Source: Spirochaetaceae bacterium (GTDB taxonomy: Bacteria; Spirochaetota; Spirochaetia; Treponematales; Breznakiellaceae). Taken from it: a stretch of 8,675 nucleotides of DNA. Positions 1-6,382 of this stretch are shown here, one piece after another. The notes under the pieces were generated by a model that saw only the letters and a program-made list of their open reading frames with translations, was not told the origin of the DNA and did not search any database. The DNA lies in assembly GCA_031278295.1 (NCBI GenBank), contig JAITKQ010000083.1:1-8675 (forward strand), written 5' to 3'. The translations under genes and the position numbers were made by a program. Position 1 is the first letter of the stretch, and each line of letters starts with the position of its first letter.

Positions 1-537
1 TCTTCCGCAGCGCGTCCTCGTAGCCGGCGTAAATTTTACGGAATTCCTTGTTGTGGTTTATCAGCTCAAGTCCGGCGCTCTCCGGCGTTAGAAAGTAGTC
101 CTTTGCCCGCGCTATTTGGCGGGCGATCTGTTTTAGCTCATTTTTTTCTTGCCCTCCAGGAACGAGGCAAGCACGTTAACGGCGTCATCGTCATCGTAAA
201 TCACAAAGTTTGACGAAAGCCCGGCGTACTCCCCGTTACGGCGGAGAAACCACGCCCCAAACGAGTGAAAGGTGCGCAGCATAGCGTCTTTGGCGGCGGG
301 TTCTATGGAAGCGGCGCGTTCCGCCATCTCCCGCGCCGCCTTGTTGGTAAACGTTACCGCCAAAATCGACCAGGGCTGTAAGTTTTTTTCCCGTATCAGG
401 TACGCAATCTTGGTGGTTATCACCCGCGTCTTCCCGGAGCCCGCCCCCGCCAAAATCAGCAGCGGCTTCCCCTCGTGAAGCACGGCGGCGCGCTGCTCCC
501 CGTTCAAGTCCTTTAGGTAAGCGGGAATTTGATCCAT
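1..537 (-). CDS. UvrD/Rep/PcrA-family superfamily 1 DNA helicase, N-terminal part, with apparent frameshift
   Basis: This is the N-terminal ATPase part of a 3'-5' DNA helicase of the UvrD/Rep/PcrA family, which unwinds DNA in repair and replication restart. Visible motifs are the Q-motif region (LNGEQRAAV, residues 11-19), Walker A GAGSGKT (31-37), motif Ia VTFTNKAAREM (61-71) and motif Ib TFHSF (89-93). The ATG start is at 535-537. No SD precedes it, but TAAAAT (544-549 on the minus strand) lies 6 nt upstream, so the mRNA may be leaderless. The frame hits TAA at 133-135, just after a run of seven A (141-147). Re-reading one A opens a frame to the window edge that encodes KNELKQIARQ and later IYAGYEDALRK, the expected family continuation. 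The gene therefore has a one-base frameshift or a homopolymer sequencing error. The family is clear; which paralogue it is (uvrD, rep or pcrA) cannot be decided from this part. Confidence 0.85.
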
Positions 538-599
538 GCCGCAATTTTAACGTTTTGGCGCTTAAACCACCAGTGCCCGCGATGCGCGGACACAGTAAA

Positions 600-772
600 T
601 TTACATTTACCGGTCTATCATCGCCGACATTGCCGAAAAAGCCGTGTACGAAACGCGCAAGGGAATGGAGGGGTAACCGGGGCTTGCCTGGCGGAACCCC
701 GCAAAGCCCGGTTTCCGGCACGAAGGGCCGGAAATGCGCCCGAATTACATGAAAAATTTTTGTAAATGTAAA
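600..772. other. Intergenic region with nested inverted repeats, possible structured RNA
   Basis: The gap between the divergent helicase gene and the P-loop gene contains a perfect 11-bp inverted repeat (TTTACATTTAC at 600-610 and GTAAATGTAAA at 762-772). It encloses two hairpins: 677-711 (CCGGGGCTTGC against GCAAAGCCCGG, one bulge on each side) and 712-734 (TTTCCGGC and GCCGGAAA, perfect 8 bp, 7-nt loop). The layout, a long closing stem around internal hairpins, resembles a small structured RNA of about 170 nt. I see no conserved core of SRP RNA, RNase P RNA or tmRNA. No U-run terminator is visible on either strand. It could equally be a decayed palindromic repeat element. Confidence 0.3.
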
Positions 773-797
773 ACTGCCGGTGCGGGCATGAGTTTCA

Positions 798-827
798 TTA
801 ACAAATACCCGCTTTATTTGTTATAAT
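798..827 (+). promoter_or_regulatory. Sigma-70-type promoter for the P-loop/Asp23 gene
   Basis: TTAACA (798-803, five of six bases of the -35 consensus) is separated by 18 bp from a perfect TATAAT (822-827). The GTG start of the next gene is at 834, where transcription from this -10 would begin, so the mRNA is predicted to be leaderless. This agrees with the absence of a Shine-Dalgarno sequence before 834. Confidence 0.75.
799..823. promoter_or_regulatory. Operator-like palindrome covering the promoter
   Basis: TAACAAATA (799-807) and TATTTGTTA (815-823) form a perfect 9-bp inverted repeat with a 7-bp spacer. The arms overlap the -35 and the first bases of the -10. A dimeric repressor bound here would block RNA polymerase. 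The symmetry is seen in the sequence; the operator role is inferred and no regulator is identified. Confidence 0.45.
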
Positions 828-833
828 TTTACC

Positions 834-1682
834 GTGTCTTTTGAATGGCTTTTTGTTAAAAAAATCAAGGTTATCGCGCTCGTAGGGGCCAGCGGGACCG
901 GCAAGAGCTATCACGCGAAGCTGGTAGCCCAAAAGTATAAAATAGACTTTATAATTGACGACGGTCTTTTGATACGGAACAACAGGATTGTCGCCGGGCA
1001 TTCGGCAAAAGAGGAAAAAACCTTTATGGCGTCCGTAAAAGCCGCCGTATTTGACGAAAAAAGCCGCCGCGACGAGGTTGCCCGCAAGCTTCAGACGGAG
1101 AAATTTTCCAGCGTCCTGGTGGTGGGGACATCCGACAAGATGGTCAGAAAAATCGCGGCCCGTCTTCAGCTTCCCCTGCCGGCTAAAATCGTCTACATAG
1201 AAGACATTGCCTCACAGGAGGCCATAGACACGGCCCTGCGAACCAGACGTGTCGAGGGGAAGCATGTGATTCCGCTGCCCTCGGTCGAGGTAAAACGCGG
1301 CTACCCGGACATATACCTTGCTCCAATCTCTGTGCTGAAGCCGTCCGTGGTACAGGGGCCGATACAGTCAATTCCCGTGCTTCACGAAAAATCGGTCGTC
1401 CGCCCCTCATACTCCATACCGCAAAAATCGCATATCTCGGGGCTGGCGCTCAGCTTGATGGTTAAAAACTGCGTAAGCGAGTTCAACGAGAGCTACAAAG
1501 TCAAAAAAATCGAGGTCAAAGACACAGAAACCGGCTACAGGCTCGTTATTTTTATAGTTGTTGACGCCGGAACCGATCTTGAAAAAAAAATTACTGAACT
1601 TCGGCGATATATTACCGACAATATAGAGAAGTACACTGGAATTCTTATTGAAGAAGTAAATATAATAATAGATAATGTGTAA
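834..1682 (+). CDS. P-loop NTPase fused to a C-terminal Asp23/Gls24-like domain
   Basis: This 282-residue cytoplasmic protein has two parts. Residues 10-165 look like a P-loop nucleotide-binding domain: Walker A GASGTGKS (18-25) follows a hydrophobic strand, a second strand with an acidic IDDG lies at 41-44, and VLVVGTSDKMVRK (94-106) resembles a third strand-helix unit. A conserved-looking block GKHVIPLPSVEVK (142-154) follows. Residues about 200-282 match the Asp23/Gls24 pattern: a basic, amphipathic segment, then a helix ending in IEKYTGILIEEVNIII (264-279). The GTG start at 834 has no SD and sits 6 nt after a perfect -10, which suggests leaderless translation. The gene lies 74 bp upstream of the TPR gene and may be co-transcribed with it. 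The substrate is unknown. The P-loop is certain; the Asp23 assignment is from pattern only. Asp23 proteins are known from envelope stress in Gram-positives, so a role here is open. Confidence 0.8.
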   Translation: MSFEWLFVKKIKVIALVGASGTGKSYHAKLVAQKYKIDFIIDDGLLIRNNRIVAGHSAKEEKTFMASVKAAVFDEKSRRDEVARKLQTEKFSSVLVVGTSDKMVRKIAARLQLPLPAKIVYIEDIASQEAIDTALRTRRVEGKHVIPLPSVEVKRGYPDIYLAPISVLKPSVVQGPIQSIPVLHEKSVVRPSYSIPQKSHISGLALSLMVKNCVSEFNESYKVKKIEVKDTETGYRLVIFIVVDAGTDLEKKITELRRYITDNIEKYTGILIEEVNIIIDNV

Positions 1683-1690
1683 TGTGACGA

Positions 1691-1724
1691 AAGCTTTCAT
1701 CCTTGAGCTAAGTGATAAAAGCTT
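1691..1724 (+). other. Hairpin between the P-loop gene and the TPR gene
   Basis: AAGCTTTCATC (1691-1701) pairs with GATAAAAGCTT (1714-1724) with one mismatch, and CTT/AAG inside the loop can extend it. No T run follows, so it is a poor intrinsic terminator. It may process or stabilise a joint transcript, or it may be incidental. Confidence 0.35.
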
Positions 1725-1756
1725 AACTTGAGATATTTCATTGACAGGAGGGAGAG

Positions 1757-2932
1757 ATGAAGAAAGTCATAGTAGCTTTTATGTTACTGGCAGCCCTTGG
1801 GACTCCTCTTATGGCTCAATATGATACTGTTAGCCCGATCAGGGTCGAGGTAAGGAATCAGTTTTTTGACGTTATTTCGGACGGAGGAAGTTTTGACGCG
1901 GAAACACTCTGTCGTGAGATGGAGCTTAGATTCGATGTATACAACAGGCTATTCCGGTTCAACACGGCCGCCTTGCCCGGTCCTTTGCGCGTAGTATCTT
2001 TCGGTGATAAAGCGGCGTACGACAGCTATGTTATGTCCAAGCTGGGCTCAACCCGCGACGGCGCGGTATATTTGCATTACAGCCAGAGCGAAAGGCGCGA
2101 ACTTGTGGTGAACAGGGGTTCACCGGACGAGGAGCGGATGCTGCCTCACCAGGCATTCATTCAGTTTTTCCGCGCCTTTGTGCCTTACCCCCCCTCCTGG
2201 ATGAGAGAGGGTTTTGCCATATATTTCAACACGCTCAAATTCGACAAGGAAACGCGGGAACTCCGTTACGAAGAGAATCTTTCATGGCTGGAAACCGTAA
2301 AAAGCCTGGGGACGTACATACCTTCCCTCGAATCGATTTTCCTTGCCGATATAAACGGTATGCCGGAATACTTTCAGCCGGTTTCATGGGCTATAGTATC
2401 TTTCTTTTTAAACAGCGGCGGGAACGGGGACTATTTCCGTGCGATCACGGAAGCGTTCATGCTGTTTTCGGCTACAGGCTCCGCGGCGGAAAATTCACAG
2501 ATCGTTCTTGAACGCCTGACAAGCTGGAATACGCTGGATGTGATGCGGGCCGATTTCCATAACTATATCGCAAGCAGGAGAACCTTTGTCGAGTTGATAG
2601 ATATTGGAATGCAGGCTTACGCGGTTAAAGACTTTGAAAACGCCGAAGCATACTTTCTTGCGGCGCTGTACCAAAAACCCGCGCATTACGCGCCTTACTA
2701 CTATTTGGGTCTCTTGGCGTATGACGAGAACAATTACGATGTCGCCGAGACATACTACATAACAGCCCTACAGTATGGTGCCGACTCGGCGCTTGTAAAG
2801 TACGCGCTCGGCATCAACGCGGCAACGGCCGGCAGAAATACCGAAGCCCTGTCGTACCTACAGGAAGCGGTCAACGAGTCGCCTGAACGCTACAAGGAAC
2901 GCGCCGAAACCATCATGAACAGACTCAGGTAA
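1757..2932 (+). CDS. Secreted TPR protein with degenerate peptidase-MA-like domain
   Basis: This 391-residue protein begins with a Sec signal peptide: KK, a hydrophobic core (residues 4-18) and a likely cleavage after LMA at residue 20. There is no lipobox cysteine. It should therefore be periplasmic or exported. A strong SD, AGGAGG (1746-1751), sits 5 nt before the ATG. Residues about 28-270 have the outline of the gluzincin-like peptidase MA domains. LPHQAFIQFFRAF (129-141) lies where HExxH is expected, and PPSWMREGFAIYF (145-157) matches the downstream P-x-W-x-x-E-G-x-A-x-Y block, with E151 as the would-be third zinc ligand. The HExxH is broken: His131 is kept, Glu is Gln132 and the second His is Ile135. 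A metalloprotease activity is therefore unlikely. Residues about 279-380 form three TPR-like repeats (FENAEAYFLAALYQKP, YDVAETYYITALQYG, NTEALSYLQEAVNESP), which suggests protein binding. The substrate or partner is unknown. Confidence 0.8.
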   Translation: MKKVIVAFMLLAALGTPLMAQYDTVSPIRVEVRNQFFDVISDGGSFDAETLCREMELRFDVYNRLFRFNTAALPGPLRVVSFGDKAAYDSYVMSKLGSTRDGAVYLHYSQSERRELVVNRGSPDEERMLPHQAFIQFFRAFVPYPPSWMREGFAIYFNTLKFDKETRELRYEENLSWLETVKSLGTYIPSLESIFLADINGMPEYFQPVSWAIVSFFLNSGGNGDYFRAITEAFMLFSATGSAAENSQIVLERLTSWNTLDVMRADFHNYIASRRTFVELIDIGMQAYAVKDFENAEAYFLAALYQKPAHYAPYYYLGLLAYDENNYDVAETYYITALQYGADSALVKYALGINAATAGRNTEALSYLQEAVNESPERYKERAETIMNRLR

Positions 2933-2938
2933 GCCGGC

Positions 2939-4039
2939 TCACGGTTCTGTGATCTCAGTCCGGGAGTTGTCTTCGTAAAAATCCCGTCCCCTAGCGTACA
3001 GGGCGCGGGATTTTTTTACGGTTATGCCGTGATCGGCAAATATCCGGCGCAGGGCCTTGGACAGTTCCATACGCTGGGGACTCATGGGCATAATGAATCT
3101 CCTGGCCGAGAAAAAAGTTTTTCTAAACAGTTCCGGCCCCGCGCCCGTCCAATCCGTGTTTGCTTCAACATAATTTTCTATCAAGGCCCGCAGCGCACAC
3201 TTCTTTTCGCCGGTAGTTTTTGACAAGGCTTCAAACGAAGCCATATACTGCTGTTTGAAATTTTCACTCTTTTCCATCATGCGCGAAGCGTTGGGCTGAA
3301 GGTAGCGGTACAAACCGAAAGAATCGAGCGCCGCGACAATGCCGGACGGGCATGATGAATTTAATATTTTTACAATTTCTTCGGTTAAACGCGACGACGG
3401 AACATCCTCCAAAAGATTCGAATCTGTCTTGATCCTGTTTTGCAGCTTGGGCGGTATTTCAAAACCTGTCATCGCGGCGTACTTAACGGCCCGAATCATC
3501 CGTACCGGATCTTCCCGAAAAATAATGTCCAGCGGTATTATCGGATGAATTATACGTTTTTTTATATCCGCAACGCCGCCTATGTAATCGATCACGAGTT
3601 CCTGCTCCGTGTCGTAAAAGAGGGCGTTTAACGAAAAATCACGGCGTAGCACGTCCTCTTCAATGGAACCAAACGTGTTGCCGTTTGCGCCGTCCTTTGC
3701 GGAACGAAATGTTGCAAGTTCGTAAATTTTATTGCCAAAAAATACGTGTACAAGCCTGAACCGGCGGCCTATAACACGAGAATTGCGGAATATCCTTTTT
3801 ATCTGGGCCGGACTCGCCGCGCTGGCGATATCGAAGTCCTTGGGTTTGTTTCCAAGTATCAGATCCCGTACCGCGCCGCCTACAATATATGTTTCAAAAC
3901 CTGCGGCGCGAAGCCGTGAACAGATATATGCCGCGTCCTTGTCCACGTCACTTGCCACAATGCGATGCTCATCTTTTGTATACACGACGGCCTTTTTCTC
4001 CGTCTTGCCGTTTTTGTTCTTTGAATACCGAAAGCGCAA
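2939..4039 (-). CDS. pcnB: Poly(A) polymerase I (PcnB-type nucleotidyltransferase)
   Basis: This 366-residue cytoplasmic enzyme belongs to the class II nucleotidyltransferases, which add AMP to RNA 3' ends or CCA to tRNA. The catalytic head is complete: VGGAVRDLILG (53-63), KPKDFDIAS (65-73) with the metal-binding D68 and D70, RRDFSLNALFY (132-142) and a third carboxylate D151 in DYIGG. REDPVRMIRAV (175-185) follows. VIGRRFRLVHVFFG (89-102) and FGSIEEDVLRRDF (123-135) are the PcnB-type versions, so poly(A) polymerase is preferred over CCA-adding enzyme. It is shorter than the E. coli protein, mainly at the C-terminus. The start is a TTG (4037-4039) with AGGA 6 nt upstream; no in-frame ATG gives a better N-terminus. 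The gene follows the hydrolase gene with an 87-bp gap and may share its transcript. Its stop lies 6 bp from that of the convergent TPR gene. Confidence 0.9.
   Translation of the reverse strand: MRFRYSKNKNGKTEKKAVVYTKDEHRIVASDVDKDAAYICSRLRAAGFETYIVGGAVRDLILGNKPKDFDIASAASPAQIKRIFRNSRVIGRRFRLVHVFFGNKIYELATFRSAKDGANGNTFGSIEEDVLRRDFSLNALFYDTEQELVIDYIGGVADIKKRIIHPIIPLDIIFREDPVRMIRAVKYAAMTGFEIPPKLQNRIKTDSNLLEDVPSSRLTEEIVKILNSSCPSGIVAALDSFGLYRYLQPNASRMMEKSENFKQQYMASFEALSKTTGEKKCALRALIENYVEANTDWTGAGPELFRKTFFSARRFIMPMSPQRMELSKALRRIFADHGITVKKSRALYARGRDFYEDNSRTEITEP
2977..3017. terminator. Intrinsic terminator inside the 3' end of pcnB, possibly bidirectional
   Basis: AAAAATCCCG (2977-2986) and CGGGATTTTT (3006-3015) form a perfect 10-bp stem, with CCC/GGG pairing further inside. 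Seven T (3011-3017) close the plus-strand side and five A (2977-2981) give U's on the minus strand. On the plus strand it lies about 45 bp past the TPR gene stop and should end that transcript. On the minus strand it falls about ten codons before the pcnB stop, where translating ribosomes may keep it open. Confidence 0.75.
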
Positions 4040-4126
4040 AATCCGTCCTTTTAACCTTCATCCACCGGGCATACCCCGCTACATGGAGCCTGGCAGCCGG
4101 TTTGAGACATGAGATCCTTCAATGCG

Positions 4127-5083
4127 TCATTTTATATGCCTGTCCAGCCAGCCGCAGAGATTCCGCGTAACCTCCTCACGGTTGGTCTCGTGAAGCGTTT
4201 CGTGCCGTGCGTCGGGGTACAGCACAAACTCAATATCTTTTATACCTATTCTCCGGTAACTGTCAACCAGCGCCGTGGTACCGGTCCCCATGTCGCCCAC
4301 GGGATCGGCACTGCCGGAGAAAAGGTACAACGGGAGGTTCCGGTTGATACGCTCCATCATACGTTTACGGTGTATCCGTTTCAACGCACGTACAAGATCG
4401 CGGTAGAAACCCACGCTGCTAAGCTGCCCGCACAAGGGGTCGGCAATGAAAGCGTCAACTTCGTTTTCGTCCCTGGAAAGCCAGTCGAACATTGTACGGG
4501 TGGGCTGAAAGGCCTTGTTGTACGCGCCGTCGGCCAGTTTCCTGCTAAACTGCGAGCGTCCGCGTATCCCGCGTACCGCGGCAAAAACCGTCATAAACGG
4601 CGCTCCAAACGCGACAAGCGCGTCGCCGGGCCCTTTTGTCCCGGAAAGTATGCAGCCGGAAAGAGGCCGTTTGTTGAAAGTTTGGATGTACCCCTGCGCT
4701 ATGAATGAACCCCACGAATGACCCAGCAAAAATACCGGAAAATCAGGATAAACTTTCTGAATTTCGGTGTTGATCCTTTCAATGTCACGCAGAATCGTTG
4801 AAAAGGCATTCGTGTCGGCGCAATGCCCCAAAATTCCACCCCTGTCGGGAGGATTGACGGCTATATCCGCGGTTTTGCCATGCCCGCGTATATCGGCTGC
4901 CCATACCGCGTAACCCCGCTCACACAGGCGAGCCGCCGTTTCCGTATAGCGCAGGCTATGCTCCGCCATTCCGTGTACAATGTGTACCACCCCTTTCAGC
5001 GCCGTCCCGCCGTCCGGATCCCAGCGCCTTAAAAAGAGTTTTACCGTGTCACGAGTCTCGAACCATAAGGTCTGCCCAAGCAT
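4127..5083 (-). CDS. Alpha/beta hydrolase, lysophospholipase / monoacylglycerol lipase type
   Basis: With the ATG at 5081-5083 the protein has 318 residues and starts MLGQTLWFETRD, which fits the usual short strand before the family's ETRDxxxLFLRRW segment. The HGMAEH turn (oxyanion region) is at 37-42. The nucleophile elbow is GHSWG with Ser123, the acid is Asp260 in SGSADPVG, and the base is His294 in PDARHE. RGHGKT (66-71) is also typical. These features point to an esterase or lipase acting on lysophospholipids or monoacylglycerols, although the substrate is not fixed by sequence. No signal peptide is seen. A longer reading from an ATG at 5156-5158 would translate through the promoter at 5091-5119 and adds 25 residues unlike the family, so I reject it. 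The short start has no SD and lies 7 nt after a perfect -10, so the mRNA is probably leaderless. pcnB follows downstream. Confidence 0.88.
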   Translation of the reverse strand: MLGQTLWFETRDTVKLFLRRWDPDGGTALKGVVHIVHGMAEHSLRYTETAARLCERGYAVWAADIRGHGKTADIAVNPPDRGGILGHCADTNAFSTILRDIERINTEIQKVYPDFPVFLLGHSWGSFIAQGYIQTFNKRPLSGCILSGTKGPGDALVAFGAPFMTVFAAVRGIRGRSQFSRKLADGAYNKAFQPTRTMFDWLSRDENEVDAFIADPLCGQLSSVGFYRDLVRALKRIHRKRMMERINRNLPLYLFSGSADPVGDMGTGTTALVDSYRRIGIKDIEFVLYPDARHETLHETNREEVTRNLCGWLDRHIK

Positions 5084-5090
5084 TCTAAGA

Positions 5091-5119
5091 ATTATAGCGC
5101 TATCAACACAAACTGTTAA
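5091..5119 (-). promoter_or_regulatory. Sigma-70-type promoter for the hydrolase gene, with a palindrome over the -10
   Basis: Read on the minus strand, TTAACA (5114-5119) and a perfect TATAAT (5091-5096) are separated by 17 bp, and the ATG at 5083 follows 7 nt after the -10. Both hexamers are identical to those of the promoter at 798-827. A perfect 10-bp palindrome, ATAGCGCTAT (5094-5103), overlaps the -10 and could be an operator. Confidence 0.72.
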
Positions 5120-5183
5120 GTGGGCCTGATAAAATATCTGCAAGATTTCAGTCTTCATTTGGCCTCGTCACTTCAGTCATTGC

Positions 5184-5420
5184 CTATTCCTCAATCCCCA
5201 GCGGCTGTATCAGGGTCAGCAAGTCCCTATAGAGCGGTTTCCATACTTTTCCATCTATCTTCTACTTTTCGCACTCATAAATGAACGTACCGAATAACCT
5301 TTTCAGTACCTCCTTCATTGCCGGATTATTAGCGGCGATATTGAGGGAGTTTTCACGAATCACCGGAACCGCCGCGCTCACCCAGCCGGGCTTCAAAGGC
5401 TTCTCCCAAATGAGTTTTGC
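5184..5420 (-). pseudogene. Decayed gene remnant of unknown function with an in-frame amber codon
   Basis: A protein-like frame runs leftward and includes EKPLKPGWVSAAVPVIREN and MKEVLKRLFGTFIYECEK. It is interrupted by TAG at 5262-5264 and continues in the same frame as KIDGKVWKPLYRDLLTLIQ to a TAG at 5184-5186. Upstream it is blocked by TAG at 5421-5423. The adjacent frame there reads KAIGKTHLGE, which joins smoothly to KPLKP if one G is added to a GGG run near 5409-5411. No start codon with an SD is visible. I do not recognise the family. It is most likely the 3' end of a degraded gene. Amber readthrough is possible but unsupported. Confidence 0.5.
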
Positions 5421-5448
5421 CTATAGCCTTGATGCATGTGCTTGGCCC

Positions 5449-5477
5449 TTGACAATGTCTGATTTTTACGTTTAAAT
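5449..5477 (+). promoter_or_regulatory. Candidate promoter upstream of the prfH leader
   Basis: A perfect TTGACA (5449-5454) is followed after 17 bp by TTAAAT (5472-5477, four of six -10 bases). Transcription would start near 5484, just before a small hairpin (GTTTCA/TGAAAC, 5486-5501). The SD of a short ORF and then prfH follow. It gives the prfH mRNA a leader of about 225 nt. Confidence 0.5.
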
Positions 5478-5527
5478 AACTGTGAGTTTCAGTTTTGAAA
5501 CCAAACTTCTATTGAGGAGGCGCACTG

Positions 5528-5593
5528 ATGACATATTTATCAACTATCCCATCTTTTTACACGAATCCGGTAACAGCCTCTGGTTCCCGGTAA
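5528..5593 (+). CDS. Short 21-residue ORF in the prfH leader, possible leader peptide
   Basis: The ATG at 5528 is preceded by an excellent SD, GAGGAGG (5514-5520, 7-nt spacing), and encodes MTYLSTIPSFYTNPVTASGS plus Arg before TAA. It ends 117 nt before the prfH start. CCGGTAAC occurs twice with a 20-bp period (5567-5574 and 5587-5594), the second copy covering the stop. A complementary TTACCGG lies at 5636-5642, so alternative pairing is possible. This layout would suit a translated leader peptide. It could also be the front end of a lost gene that kept its SD. No homology is recognised. Confidence 0.35.
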   Translation: MTYLSTIPSFYTNPVTASGSR

Positions 5594-5710
5594 CGGTACA
5601 CTAAACACTGGCCTTTACCTGTTTCCTTACGGCTCTTACCGGCAGTAGGTATCTGTCTATTCGTATTGTATATACGGATTACAGCCGCTCAACACACGGC
5701 AGGAGTTATC

Positions 5711-6382
5711 GTGGAAACACTCTGGTTAAGCATCTCCTCCGGGAATGGCCCCGAAGAATGCACCCATGCCGCCGCCCTCACGCTGCGGCTTGTCATGAAA
5801 GACATGGAAGACAAGGCCGCTCATGGAAAGGCTGTCTCGGCACGAATCATAGAAACAGAACCGTCCCGCATACCGGGAAACATCCGCTCGGCCCTGCTGG
5901 CCCTTGACGGGAAAGACGGCCCTTCCTGCGCGGCTTCCTGGACGGGGAGTATCCAGTGGATTTGGCAGAGCCGTTACCGGCCTCATCACGGGCGGAAAAA
6001 CTGGTTCGTCTCGGTAAAGCCCTATACCCTCCCCGAAAAAGGAACGGGCTTTTCCCCCGGCGATGTCCGCTTTGAAACCGCCCGTTCGGGAGGCCCCGGC
6101 GGCCAGAACGTGAACAAGACGGAAACCGCCGTCCGTGCGGTCCATGTTCCCACCGGTAAAAGCGCCGTTGCCCGGAACGAGCGATCCCAGTGGCTGAACA
6201 AGCGGCTTGCCCTGCTCCGCCTGGCCGCTCTCTTTGAAAAAGAGCAGACTGCGTCGGAAGGGAAATCCCGTTCGGGGCTGCGGCACACCCACTACGAGCT
6301 TGAGCGGGGAAACCCCGTCCGGGTTTACGACGGGGAAACCTTGAAACTGTTACAGAGGAACTATAATGATAAAACCAATTAA
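5711..6382 (+). CDS. prfH: Peptide chain release factor homologue PrfH
   Basis: PrfH is a class I release factor relative that lacks the stop-codon-reading domains and frees peptides from ribosomes whose 16S decoding centre has been cut. The GTG start at 5711 (AGGAG at 5701-5705, 5-nt spacing) gives 223 residues beginning VETLWLSISSGNGPEE, which fits the family start. An upstream in-frame ATG at 5666 has no SD and adds unrelated residues. The N-terminal half carries family blocks SGNGPEEC (10-17), EGTVQW-like TGSIQW (78-83) and RYRPHHGRKNWFVSV (88-102). The catalytic loop SGGPGGQNVNKTETAVR (126-142) holds the GGQ at 130-132 that triggers peptidyl-tRNA hydrolysis. The gene is complete and overlaps the rtcB start by 17 nt, the usual prfH-rtcB pairing. 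Transcription probably starts near 5484. Confidence 0.92.
   Translation: METLWLSISSGNGPEECTHAAALTLRLVMKDMEDKAAHGKAVSARIIETEPSRIPGNIRSALLALDGKDGPSCAASWTGSIQWIWQSRYRPHHGRKNWFVSVKPYTLPEKGTGFSPGDVRFETARSGGPGGQNVNKTETAVRAVHVPTGKSAVARNERSQWLNKRLALLRLAALFEKEQTASEGKSRSGLRHTHYELERGNPVRVYDGETLKLLQRNYNDKTN

Noticed and set aside
600..772. SRP RNA, RNase P RNA or tmRNA in the intergenic gap
   Set aside because: The conserved cores of these RNAs are not visible on either strand.
1741..1746. TTGACA as a -35 element before the TPR gene
   Set aside because: It lies directly against the SD and start codon, so a matching -10 would fall inside the gene and no TATAAT-like hexamer is there.
3969..4061. A 30-codon minus-strand frame overlapping the pcnB start, beginning with ATG at 4059-4061
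   Set aside because: It is short, lacks a clear SD and a known family, and overlaps the secure pcnB frame.
5084..5158. An N-terminal extension of 25 residues for the hydrolase from an ATG at 5156-5158
   Set aside because: It would cover the TTAACA/TATAAT promoter, has only a weak SD, and adds residues unlike the family; the ATG at 5083 fits better.
5666..5710. An earlier in-frame ATG for prfH at 5666
   Set aside because: No SD precedes it, and the added residues do not resemble PrfH; the GTG at 5711 has a good SD.
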